Source: CALBPI01 sp038531945 (GTDB lineage Bacteria; Pseudomonadota; Gammaproteobacteria; Steroidobacterales; Woeseiaceae). Taken from it: DNA of 64,000 nucleotides. The translations under genes were made by a program, and so were the position numbers. The DNA is taken from NCBI GenBank assembly GCA_038531945.1, contig JBCBBH010000002.1, forward strand, positions 186,001 through 250,000, in the 5' to 3' direction. Every line of letters begins with the position of its first letter. Positions within the stretch are counted from its first letter, which is position 1. Below the pieces are notes generated by a model. The model was given only the letters and a program-made list of their open reading frames with translations, searched no databases and was not told where the DNA came from. Below, piece after piece: positions 1 through 7,967 of the stretch.

Positions 1-48
1 TTGCGCAATATTTCTGCCATTTTTGGCGATATAGAGATCAAATACACC

Positions 49-504
49 ATGGATTCGTACGATCGTAAAATTCTTGCTGCACTGCAGCGTGATGCGCGAG
101 TCTCGAATCAGCGCCTGGCTGAATCGGTCGGCCTGTCTGCATCTCCATGCCTTCGACGCGTGCAGAAACTTGAGAAAAAAGGGCTGATTCGCGACCGGGT
201 TACGTTGCTTGATCGCAAGGCACTCGGCTTGCATATCCTCGCGTTTGTGCATGTGTCGCTGGAGGATCATCTGCCGCAGACACTGCAAAAGTTCGACGGC
301 GTGGTGTCGGACTGCGATCAGATTCTTGAGTGCCACGCGCTGAGCGGACAGTACGACTATCTGTTAAAAGTTGTCGCGCGCGATATGGCGGATTTCGAAC
401 AATTTCTAACGCATGAGTTGCTGGCAGGGCGCGGTGTGGCGTCGGCCAACACCAGTTTTGTGATTAACGAACGCAAAGACTCCACCGTATTGCCTCTAGA
501 CTAG
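49..504 (+). CDS. Lrp/AsnC-family transcriptional regulator
   Basis: A 151-residue protein of the usual Lrp/AsnC length. Residues 1-60 form an AsnC-type winged helix-turn-helix (DRKILAALQRDARVS, then LAESVGLSASPCLRRVQKLE), and about 65-145 form the RAM ligand-binding domain. The ATG at 49 is preferred because the HTH begins immediately after it; a TTG at position 1 is also in frame, and the gene could begin before the window. It lies about 50 bases upstream of the glycine riboswitch and points the same way as the gcv operon, so a role in amino-acid control is reasonable, but the ligand and targets cannot be read from the sequence. Confidence 0.88.
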   Translation: MDSYDRKILAALQRDARVSNQRLAESVGLSASPCLRRVQKLEKKGLIRDRVTLLDRKALGLHILAFVHVSLEDHLPQTLQKFDGVVSDCDQILECHALSGQYDYLLKVVARDMADFEQFLTHELLAGRGVASANTSFVINERKDSTVLPLD

Positions 505-551
505 CGTCGCTGGAATTCACTTCCACCTGCCGCTATGATCTCGGCTCGATC

Positions 552-735
552 CAGCGATGCTGCGGGAGAGTGTCGGCATCGCCGACCACCGAAGGCGCAA
601 CCCGCCCGGAAACGCTCAGGTCAACGGACTGCAGCATCTGATCGACTCTGGAGAGCGGCAGCGCATCTGCCCACCGAAGGGGACCCCAGCCTCGCGCTGC
701 GGCAGATCTCTCAGGTCACCGGACAGAGCGGGCAC
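552..735 (+). promoter_or_regulatory. Tandem glycine riboswitch upstream of gcvT
   Basis: Two consecutive glycine aptamers. In aptamer 1, P1 is formed by GATGCTGC at 556-563 and its exact complement at 631-638. Between them are the family hallmarks GGGAGAG (564-570), CACCGAAGG (587-595) and GCTCAGGTCAACGGAC (614-629). Aptamer 2 runs from about 644 to 730, with CTCTGGAGAG (646-655), CACCGAAGGGG (672-682), CTCTCAGGTCACCGGACAGAG (708-728) and a P1 of CTCTG with CAGAG. A short linker joins them, as in known tandem glycine riboswitches. It ends about 55 bases before the gcvT start, where glycine binding would be expected to switch expression on. No clear terminator hairpin separates it from gcvT, so translational control is possible. 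Confidence 0.93.
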
Positions 736-785
736 GACCGTGGTGCTTTACGGTCAGCTGCTACGTCTGCCCGGAGTGTTTGTTG

Positions 786-1880
786 ATGACCGAATTACTT
801 CATACCTGTTTGCACGCCCAACACGTTGAGGCGGGCGCGAAAATGGTGGATTTCGGCGGCTGGGACATGCCGCTGCACTACGGATCGCAGCTCGAGGAGC
901 ATCATGTCGTGCGACGCGATTGCGGCATGTTCGATGTTTCTCATATGACGGTTGTCGACATATCCGGCGAGCCCGGCGAACCGCGCAAGTTTCTATCGCG
1001 ATTGCTCGCTAACGACATTGCGAAGTGCGCCACGCCAGGTCAGGCAATCTACACCTGCATGCTCAATGAGGCGGGTGGTGTGATTGACGACCTGATTGCC
1101 TATTGGCAGGGCGGCGATGCATACCGGTTGGTTGTCAACGCGGCGACCCGTGAGAAAGACCTGGCGTGGATCGAAAACATCTCTGAAAATTTCGATGTGC
1201 AAATCGACGAACGCCCAGACCTTGCGATGATCGCGGTTCAAGGCCCGAACGCCAGGGCCAAAGCCGGTCCGGTTTTACCTGCAGAGTTACGCGAGTCGGT
1301 TGCAGCGTTGAAACCGTTTCGAGCGGCGACGCATGATGACTGGTTTGTCGCGCGAACCGGTTATACGGGTGAGGATGGTTGGGAGATCATTTTGCCCGTG
1401 GCGCAAGCCGCGGACACTTGGCGCTCATTGGTGGAGGCTGGCATCCCACCAGCAGGGTTAGGAGCGCGAGACACGCTACGCTTGGAGGCCGGTCTGAATC
1501 TCTACGGTTCCGACATGGACGAGACAACAACGCCCCTCGAATCGAATCTTGCGTGGACGGTCGATTTCGAGAGCGCGCGCGAGTTTGTCGGTGAATCGTC
1601 TTTGCGAGACGCAAATCCAACCCGCAAATTAGTTGGGTTGGTTGTTCTTGGTCGAGGCGTCGTGCGCGACCACCAGTCGGTCCTGGCGCCTGAGGGTGAG
1701 GTAGTAGGAGAGATCACCAGCGGCGGCTACTCGCCGACTCTGGAGCGTTCCATTGCCTTGGCCCGCGTCTCGGCCGACACACCTGCTCGCGTGGATGTAG
1801 AGGTGCGAGGTCGCCGTATTCCCGCGCAGGTGATCGATCCACCGTTTGTCCGTCGCGGCAAGATTTTGGTTTCTATTTGA
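786..1880 (+). CDS. gcvT: Glycine cleavage system T protein (aminomethyltransferase)
   Basis: A 364-residue aminomethyltransferase that moves the methylene group from aminomethyl-lipoyl GcvH to tetrahydrofolate and releases ammonia. The N-terminus has the family pattern (VDFGGWDMPLHYGSQ, then FDVSHM), with the folate-binding fold to about residue 250 and the C-terminal barrel after about 280. The ATG at 786 is chosen over two in-frame TTG codons at 780 and 783 because CGGAG at 772-776 is correctly spaced for it. It is the first gene of gcvT-gcvH-gcvPA-gcvPB and lies directly behind the glycine riboswitch. Confidence 0.95.
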   Translation: MTELLHTCLHAQHVEAGAKMVDFGGWDMPLHYGSQLEEHHVVRRDCGMFDVSHMTVVDISGEPGEPRKFLSRLLANDIAKCATPGQAIYTCMLNEAGGVIDDLIAYWQGGDAYRLVVNAATREKDLAWIENISENFDVQIDERPDLAMIAVQGPNARAKAGPVLPAELRESVAALKPFRAATHDDWFVARTGYTGEDGWEIILPVAQAADTWRSLVEAGIPPAGLGARDTLRLEAGLNLYGSDMDETTTPLESNLAWTVDFESAREFVGESSLRDANPTRKLVGLVVLGRGVVRDHQSVLAPEGEVVGEITSGGYSPTLERSIALARVSADTPARVDVEVRGRRIPAQVIDPPFVRRGKILVSI

Positions 1881-1902
1881 TTGACTTGAGGAGCGCAAGC
1901 GC

Positions 1903-2298
1903 ATGTCGGAAGTCCCCGGAGATTTGATCTACACGCAGGAGCACGAGTGGCTACGACTGGACGACGACGGCAGCGTCGTGATCGGAATCACAGAGCATGC
2001 CCAGGAGGCGCTCGGAGATCTCGTGTATGTCGAGTTGCCAGAAGTTGGGCAGACGCTGAGCTCCGGTGATGGTCTGGCGGTCGTCGAATCCGTCAAGGCT
2101 GCATCCGATGTGTATGTTCCCATCGAAGCCGAAGTAGTTGGTGTCAACGAGGCACTCGCGGACGCGCCCGAGAAAGTGAACGAAGATCCTTACGGTGAAG
2201 GGTGGATCGCACGTGTCACTCCGGCTGACCGCGATGCACTCGATGCATTGATGAATGCCGATGCCTATCAGGAATTTCTGGATAACCTCGACGATTAA
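1903..2298 (+). CDS. gcvH: Glycine cleavage system H protein
   Basis: A 131-residue lipoyl carrier, the normal GcvH length. The lipoylated lysine is K65 in VESVKAASDV, preceded by the typical segment GDLVYVELPEVG. It shuttles the aminomethyl intermediate from the P-protein to the T-protein and hydride to the L-protein. A strong GAGGAG site precedes the ATG. The gene sits 22 bases after gcvT and 17 before gcvPA, so all are likely co-transcribed. The lipoate it needs is supplied by a pathway that includes LipB, encoded at 26330-26974. Confidence 0.96.
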   Translation: MSEVPGDLIYTQEHEWLRLDDDGSVVIGITEHAQEALGDLVYVELPEVGQTLSSGDGLAVVESVKAASDVYVPIEAEVVGVNEALADAPEKVNEDPYGEGWIARVTPADRDALDALMNADAYQEFLDNLDD

Positions 2299-2315
2299 TT
2301 CCGCGGAGTAGACCC

Positions 2316-3698
2316 ATGCCTTTCATACCGCATACAGAACAAGATATCGCTGACATGCTGGAAGCGATCGGCGCTGACAGCATCGATGATCTTTTTGATG
2401 AGATCCCGGAATCACTGCGCATCGATGGTCTCGATGGTGTTCCGGCACCCATGAATGAAATGGCCGTAACCCGGCTGATGCATGATCGTGCTGCGCGAGA
2501 CGCTAATGCACTGTCGTTTATCGGAGCGGGCGCATACGAACATCACATTCCTGCAGCGGTTTGGCAGCTGACGACTCGCGGAGAGTTCTACAGCGCCTAT
2601 ACGCCGTACCAGGCAGAGGCTAGCCAGGGCACCTTGCAGGTCATCTACGAGTTCCAGTCGATGATCGCCAGTATGACGGGAATGGAAGCGAGCAACGCAT
2701 CGCTCTACGACGGTGCTTCGGCGGTTGCCGAAGCCGCTTTGATGGCGGTACGCGCCAATCGCAAGTCAAAATCGCGCCGGGTAGTCTTTGCCGGCGGCAC
2801 GAACCGCACCTATCAAAAAGTAGCCGAGGCGATCGCTGGCACCCAAGGCCTCAGGTTCGAAGAAAGCCCGTTTGATAAGGCAACCGGAAGAGCCGACCCG
2901 GCTGCACTCCTGGAGGGTGATGAACCACCCGTTGCTATCGTAATTTCTCAGCCGAATTTTTTCGGAACGATCGAAGCGGTGGATGAACTGACCGATGCGG
3001 CCCATGCTGTGGGGGCACTCGTCATTGCGATCGTGAATCCGACGGCATTGGCATTGTTGAAGCCGCCGGGAGAATGGGGGGAGCGCGGCGCGGATATTGT
3101 CTGCGGTGAAGGGCAGCCGCTCGGAGTGCCTTTGTCTTCCGGAGGCCCTTACTTCGGATTTATGACCACCCGCCAGGCGCTTGTGCGACAGCTGCCGGGG
3201 CGCATAGTCGGACGCACTCGGGATCTTGATGGCAAGACCGGCTTCACACTGACCCTTCAAGCGCGCGAGCAGCACATTCGCCGCTCGAAAGCGACATCAA
3301 ATATTTGTACCAATCAGGGGTTGATGGTCACGGCAGCGACGATGTATCTGTCGCTGCTCGGAGAACAAGGTCTGGCGAGGGTCGCAGCGGCCAGTCATAC
3401 CAACACGCGTCGTTTGAGCGACACGTTGTGCACCGTTCCGGGGGTCAGTCGTCGTTTCGAGACGCCTGCCTTCCACGAAACCGTGTTGCAATTGGACCGA
3501 CCTGTGGCACCGGTTCTCGAGGCGCTGGCGGCTAATGATCTGCTCGGCGGCCTGGATTTGTCAGAAATCTACCCTGAACTGGGTCATTGTCTATTGATCT
3601 GTGCGACGGAAACGAAATTGGACGAAGACATTCAGCGTTATCGAGATGAGCTGGCCCGTGTCATGGGTGCCTCGAGCACACTGCGCGACGCGAGCTAA
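2316..3698 (+). CDS. gcvPA: Glycine dehydrogenase (decarboxylating) subunit 1
   Basis: A 460-residue protein equal to the N-terminal half of a full glycine decarboxylase. It has the opening MPFIPHTEQD, the segment SFIGAGAYEHHIPAAVW, and GEGQPLGVPLSSGGPYFGF, all typical of GcvPA. It lacks the PLP lysine, which is in the partner subunit. With GcvPB it decarboxylates glycine and loads the aminomethyl group on GcvH. Ten bases separate it from gcvPB. A two-subunit P-protein is less common than the single ~950-residue chain in gammaproteobacteria. Confidence 0.95.
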   Translation: MPFIPHTEQDIADMLEAIGADSIDDLFDEIPESLRIDGLDGVPAPMNEMAVTRLMHDRAARDANALSFIGAGAYEHHIPAAVWQLTTRGEFYSAYTPYQAEASQGTLQVIYEFQSMIASMTGMEASNASLYDGASAVAEAALMAVRANRKSKSRRVVFAGGTNRTYQKVAEAIAGTQGLRFEESPFDKATGRADPAALLEGDEPPVAIVISQPNFFGTIEAVDELTDAAHAVGALVIAIVNPTALALLKPPGEWGERGADIVCGEGQPLGVPLSSGGPYFGFMTTRQALVRQLPGRIVGRTRDLDGKTGFTLTLQAREQHIRRSKATSNICTNQGLMVTAATMYLSLLGEQGLARVAAASHTNTRRLSDTLCTVPGVSRRFETPAFHETVLQLDRPVAPVLEALAANDLLGGLDLSEIYPELGHCLLICATETKLDEDIQRYRDELARVMGASSTLRDAS

Positions 3699-3708
3699 GG
3701 AGAACGTC

Positions 3709-5193
3709 ATGACATCAAAACTCATTTTTGAAAAGTCTTGTGCGGGTCGCTTCGCGACGGCCCAGGCTCCATTGGAAACTCTGGATGATCTGTTGACGGA
3801 TTCGGATTTGCCGCTGGAACAGCGCCGGTCGAGGTCCACAGTGCTGCCCGAGGTGTCGGAGCTGGAAGTGGTGCGCCACTACACGCGACTGTCGCAGAAG
3901 AACTTCTCAATCGACACTCATTTTTACCCGTTGGGCTCTTGCACCATGAAGTACAACCCGCGCGCCTGCAACTCATTGGCGATGCTGCCAGGGTTTCTCG
4001 GGCGACACCCGCTTGGACCAGAATCTCACGGTCAAGGGTTCCTCGAGTGCATGTTCGAATTGCAGGAGATGCTGAAGTCCGTCACCGGCATGAGCGGTGT
4101 TTCCCTGACCCCGATGGCGGGCGCGCAGGGCGAGCTTACCGGTGTCGCGATGATTCGCGCCTACCACCGCAATCGCGGCGATCTTGCGAGAAACGAAATT
4201 CTGGTGCCGGATGCAGCGCACGGAACCAACCCGGCGACCGCAACCATGTGCGGTTGCAAGGTTGTGGAGCTTCCGACTGACGCGGAAGGCGACGTCGACA
4301 TTGAGGCACTGAAAGCTGCGGTCGGGCCGAATACGGCCGGCATCATGCTGACCAACCCGTCGACCCTCGGAGTGTTCGAGCGCAAGATCAAGGAGATCGC
4401 CGCAATCGTCCATGAAGCAGGTGGATTGCTCTACTACGATGGCGCGAATCTCAACGCGATTCTGGGTAAGTGTCGCCCCGGCGACATGGGTTTTGATGTG
4501 ATTCACATGAACCTGCACAAAACATTTTCGACGCCGCACGGTGGCGGTGGCCCCGGTTCGGGTGCGGTGGGTGTTGCGAAGCGCCTTGAGCCGTTTATGC
4601 CCATTCCCGTAGTCGGTCGCGATGGCGACAAGTATCGCTGGATGAGTGAGGCGGATTTACCCCTGAGCATAGGTCGTCTGTCGGGTTTCATGGGCAACGC
4701 GGGCGTGTTGTTGCGAGCGTACATCTACATGCGGATGCTCGGTGACGACGGCATGCGCCGCGTGGGTGAGTTTGCGACCCTGAATGCGAATTACTTGATG
4801 GCACGCCTCGCAAAAGCCGGTTTTGATCTGGCATTTGAAAATCGACGCGCAAGCCATGAGTTCATCATCACGATGAAGCGCACCGCGCGGGAGCACCACG
4901 TTACGGCGATGGATGTTGCGAAGGCGCTGTTGGACGAAGGATTCCACGCACCGACGACCTACTTCCCTCTGTTGGTTCCCGAGTGTTTGTTGATCGAGCC
5001 GACGGAGACGGAAAACAAGGAAACGCTGGATGTTTTCGTTGACGCAATGATTCGCGTCGCCGAACTCGCGGAACAGAATGCCGAAGCGATCCATGCAGCG
5101 CCGGTCACTTTGCCGGTTCGTCGTTTGGACGATGTGCAGGCGGCGCGACAGCTCGATATTGTCTGGACAGGAAGCGAGGATGCGGCTGCATGA
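3709..5193 (+). CDS. gcvPB: Glycine dehydrogenase (decarboxylating) subunit 2
   Basis: A 494-residue protein equal to the C-terminal half of glycine decarboxylase. The PLP-binding lysine is K271 in HMNLHKTFSTPHGGGGPGSG. The open frame extends upstream inside gcvPA, but the ATG at 3709 behind AAGGAG (3697-3702) gives the normal N-terminus. Last gene of the cleavage operon. Its final codons overlap the next gene (ATGA at 5190-5193), so that protease gene may be translated from the same message. The L-protein (lpd) is not in the window. Confidence 0.95.
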   Translation: MTSKLIFEKSCAGRFATAQAPLETLDDLLTDSDLPLEQRRSRSTVLPEVSELEVVRHYTRLSQKNFSIDTHFYPLGSCTMKYNPRACNSLAMLPGFLGRHPLGPESHGQGFLECMFELQEMLKSVTGMSGVSLTPMAGAQGELTGVAMIRAYHRNRGDLARNEILVPDAAHGTNPATATMCGCKVVELPTDAEGDVDIEALKAAVGPNTAGIMLTNPSTLGVFERKIKEIAAIVHEAGGLLYYDGANLNAILGKCRPGDMGFDVIHMNLHKTFSTPHGGGGPGSGAVGVAKRLEPFMPIPVVGRDGDKYRWMSEADLPLSIGRLSGFMGNAGVLLRAYIYMRMLGDDGMRRVGEFATLNANYLMARLAKAGFDLAFENRRASHEFIITMKRTAREHHVTAMDVAKALLDEGFHAPTTYFPLLVPECLLIEPTETENKETLDVFVDAMIRVAELAEQNAEAIHAAPVTLPVRRLDDVQAARQLDIVWTGSEDAAA

Positions 5194-7967
5194 GGCGTTT
5201 ATGGCTGGCGGCGCTAAGCTGTCTCACGATCAGCACGGCGTTTGCCCAGTCGGACCGGGATACCTGGTCGCGTACGATCGAGGAAATCTCATCGGGTATC
5301 GTCTCCATCCGCGTTGACTCGACGCGGGCTTTTGACACGAGTTGGAACACTAGTTCGCAGGCCACAGGGTTCGTGGTCGATGCTGAAGCCGGGTTGATCC
5401 TGACCAACCGACACGTCGTGACGCCGGGTCCTGTTGTCGCGGAAGCTGTCTTTCTGAACAACGAGGAAGTGGCGCTGCAACCGGTTTATCGCGATCCGGT
5501 TCACGACTTCGGCTTCTATCGGTTCGATCCGAGTCAGTTGCGTTATATCGAGCCTGCCACACTGGCGCTGAATCCGGCGGGAGCGCGCGTCGGGCGAGAG
5601 ATTCGCGTCATCGGCAACGATGCTGGTGAAAAACTGTCGATCCTCGCTGGCACATTGGCGAGATTGGATCGGCCGGCGCCGCAATACGGTCGTGGCAACT
5701 ACAACGATTTCAACACGTTTTATTTCCAGGCGGCGTCAAGCACCTCGGGTGGGTCGTCAGGCTCTCCGGTTGTCGATATCAACGGCAACGTGATTGCTTT
5801 GAATGCGGGCGGCAGCAACGGTGCAGCGTCCAGTTTCTTCCTGCCACTCGACCGTGTTGTTCGTGCACTCGAACTCATCCGCGCGGGTCAGGCAGTGCCG
5901 CGTGGTTCATTGCAAACGACGTTTGTTCGCAAACCCTATGACGAGTTGCGGCGTCTCGGGTTGCAACCGCAAACCGAAACCGAGTTCCGCGACACATTTC
6001 CCGATGACACGGGTGTCTTGACGGTAGATCAGGTGCTGCCCGAAAGTCCGGCGTACGGTCAGTTGCGGCCAGGCGACATTCTAGTCTCCGTCAATGGAGC
6101 ATTGATCAACGCATTTGTGCCACTGGAATCGGTGTTGGATCAACATGTCGGAATGCCGGTCGCCATCCAGGTCGAGCGGGGTGGTCAGACTGTGTCCCTC
6201 GAAATCGAGGTCACGAATCTTGACGATATTTCCGCTGCGAGTTATCTCGAGTTTGGCGACGCGGTGATGAACACGCTCTCCTATCAGCAGGCCCGCCACT
6301 ACAATCTGGCGCCGCGGGGAGTTTACGTCGCGAACCCTGGATACATGTTGAGCAATTCCGCGATTCCAAGAGGCGCTGTGATCGTCGAGGTCAACGGTCA
6401 GCCAGTACCGGACATCGACGCGATGGCTGAAGTGCTGGAAGGATTGGCGGACGATGCTCGCGCACAGGTGCGTTTCGTGACGTTGGACGCACCGCGTCAG
6501 GAGAATCTGCGTATCGTGCGGATCGATCGGACCTGGTTCGGCGCCAACATTTGCCGTCGCGATGACGCAAGTGGGTTATGGCCTTGTGAGGCGTTACCCG
6601 ACGGGCCGCAGCGCAATGGCGAGATTGGCGGGAGCACGACGTTCCCGCCGCAGTCTGATCCACGCGCCGACAAAATTTCCAAGTCGCTGGTGCTCGTAAA
6701 CTTCGACTTGCCATTTAATATTTCCGGTATTTCGGAGCGCCATTACTACGGGACGGGTTTGATCGTTGATGCAGCGCGCGGACTCGTGCTGGTTGACCGA
6801 AACACGGTTCCGATCGCCATGGGCGACGTCACCGTTACGTTCGCCGGGTCACTCGAAATTCCGGCACGCGTGGCGTATGTCCACCCGCTGCACAATCTCG
6901 CCATGGTCCAGTACGATCCGGCTTTGATCGGAGATACGCCGGTGCGCGATGCGCGATTCTCCGATGCGATCGTCGAACCTGATGATTCCGTTTGGGTCAT
7001 CGGACTCACGCCGCAACACCGCGTGGTGTTGCAGGAAACGCGAGTTGCTTCAGTCGAACCACTTATATCTCCCGCGTCACGTTCGTTACGCTTCCGCGAC
7101 ACCAATCTCGAGGTGATTTCAGTGGTGAACGCGCCTGACGTCGACGGCGTGCTGAGCGATCGCAAAGGGAACGTCGTGTCGACCTGGTCGAGTTTCTCCG
7201 GTGGCGAGGGGCAAATTGTTCGCGGCATCCCGGCTGAGGTGGTCGAGCAGTTCATTGCTGTTGTGCAGGAAGGGCGAGCGTTCTATTCGCTTGAGACCGA
7301 GTGGGGGGTTGTGCCGTTGGCAAGCGCTCGCAAGCTCGGTTTGCCGGAGGCGTGGTTGGACCGGCTGGAGCGAGCCAACGGCGACCGTCGTCAGGCGCTT
7401 GCCGTGTCGCGAGTCGCGGCGGCGACAGACGCGGCGGATAAGCTGCAACCCGGGGATGTGCTGCTGACGGTCAACGGAGAGTTGATCACGACGTTCGCCG
7501 AGCTTGCCGAGGCGTCTCAGGATGAAACAGTTCGGTTGGAGATCTGGCGCGACGATGAACTGAAGTCGCTGGATGTGCGCACTGAGGTTCTCGATGGGCG
7601 TAGTGCTGATCGGGTTGTGCAGTGGGCTGGTGCGCTGTTGCAGGAGCCCTATCGAGAGCTCGCTCGTCAACGAGGTATCGAGCCAACCGGCGTTTACGTG
7701 GCGTATTTCAACTACGGCTCACCGGCAACGCGCTACGGATTGTGGGCCGGTCGCCGCGTGGTCGAAGTCAATGGTCAGCCCACACCAGATCTTGATGCGT
7801 TTTTGGGTGTCGTTGAGCAGGCCGAGGATCGCGAGTCCTTGCGCATCACGACACTGGACTGGAACGATGCACCGCAAGTCATCACGTTAAAACTCGACAA
7901 ACAATATTGGCGAGGATTCAGCGTGCATTATGAAGACGGTGGCTGGCAGCGAGCGACGCTCGATTAG
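5190..7967 (+). CDS. Periplasmic double S1C protease/PDZ protein, Nma111/Deg7-like
   Basis: A 925-residue protein with a cleavable signal peptide (MRRLWLAALSCLTISTAFAQ). Residues 25-235 form an intact trypsin-like domain with a visible triad: H75 (LTNRHVV), D106 (DPVHDFGF) and S190 (GGSSGSPV). About 260-450 holds PDZ-type repeats (PESPAYGQLRPGDILVSVNG; RGAVIVEVNGQPVPDIDAM). A second protease-like domain (about 490-715) is degenerate: the His site reads VDRNTV, the Asp site HNLAMVQ, and no GxSG is present. More PDZ repeats follow to the C-terminus. This order of active protease, PDZs, dead protease and PDZs matches fungal Nma111 and plant Deg7 far better than the ~450-residue bacterial DegP. 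Substrate unknown. It overlaps gcvPB by four bases and the gene on the other strand by four. Confidence 0.85.
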   Translation: MRRLWLAALSCLTISTAFAQSDRDTWSRTIEEISSGIVSIRVDSTRAFDTSWNTSSQATGFVVDAEAGLILTNRHVVTPGPVVAEAVFLNNEEVALQPVYRDPVHDFGFYRFDPSQLRYIEPATLALNPAGARVGREIRVIGNDAGEKLSILAGTLARLDRPAPQYGRGNYNDFNTFYFQAASSTSGGSSGSPVVDINGNVIALNAGGSNGAASSFFLPLDRVVRALELIRAGQAVPRGSLQTTFVRKPYDELRRLGLQPQTETEFRDTFPDDTGVLTVDQVLPESPAYGQLRPGDILVSVNGALINAFVPLESVLDQHVGMPVAIQVERGGQTVSLEIEVTNLDDISAASYLEFGDAVMNTLSYQQARHYNLAPRGVYVANPGYMLSNSAIPRGAVIVEVNGQPVPDIDAMAEVLEGLADDARAQVRFVTLDAPRQENLRIVRIDRTWFGANICRRDDASGLWPCEALPDGPQRNGEIGGSTTFPPQSDPRADKISKSLVLVNFDLPFNISGISERHYYGTGLIVDAARGLVLVDRNTVPIAMGDVTVTFAGSLEIPARVAYVHPLHNLAMVQYDPALIGDTPVRDARFSDAIVEPDDSVWVIGLTPQHRVVLQETRVASVEPLISPASRSLRFRDTNLEVISVVNAPDVDGVLSDRKGNVVSTWSSFSGGEGQIVRGIPAEVVEQFIAVVQEGRAFYSLETEWGVVPLASARKLGLPEAWLDRLERANGDRRQALAVSRVAAATDAADKLQPGDVLLTVNGELITTFAELAEASQDETVRLEIWRDDELKSLDVRTEVLDGRSADRVVQWAGALLQEPYRELARQRGIEPTGVYVAYFNYGSPATRYGLWAGRRVVEVNGQPTPDLDAFLGVVEQAEDRESLRITTLDWNDAPQVITLKLDKQYWRGFSVHYEDGGWQRATLD

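Noticed and set aside
535..829. Two overlapping open frames (about 83 and 90 codons) before gcvT
   Set aside because: They lie wholly in the riboswitch, have no ribosome site or family similarity, and the RNA structure explains the sequence.
2766..3275. 169-codon antisense frame in gcvPA
   Set aside because: Shadow of a conserved enzyme, with no start signal or recognisable motif.
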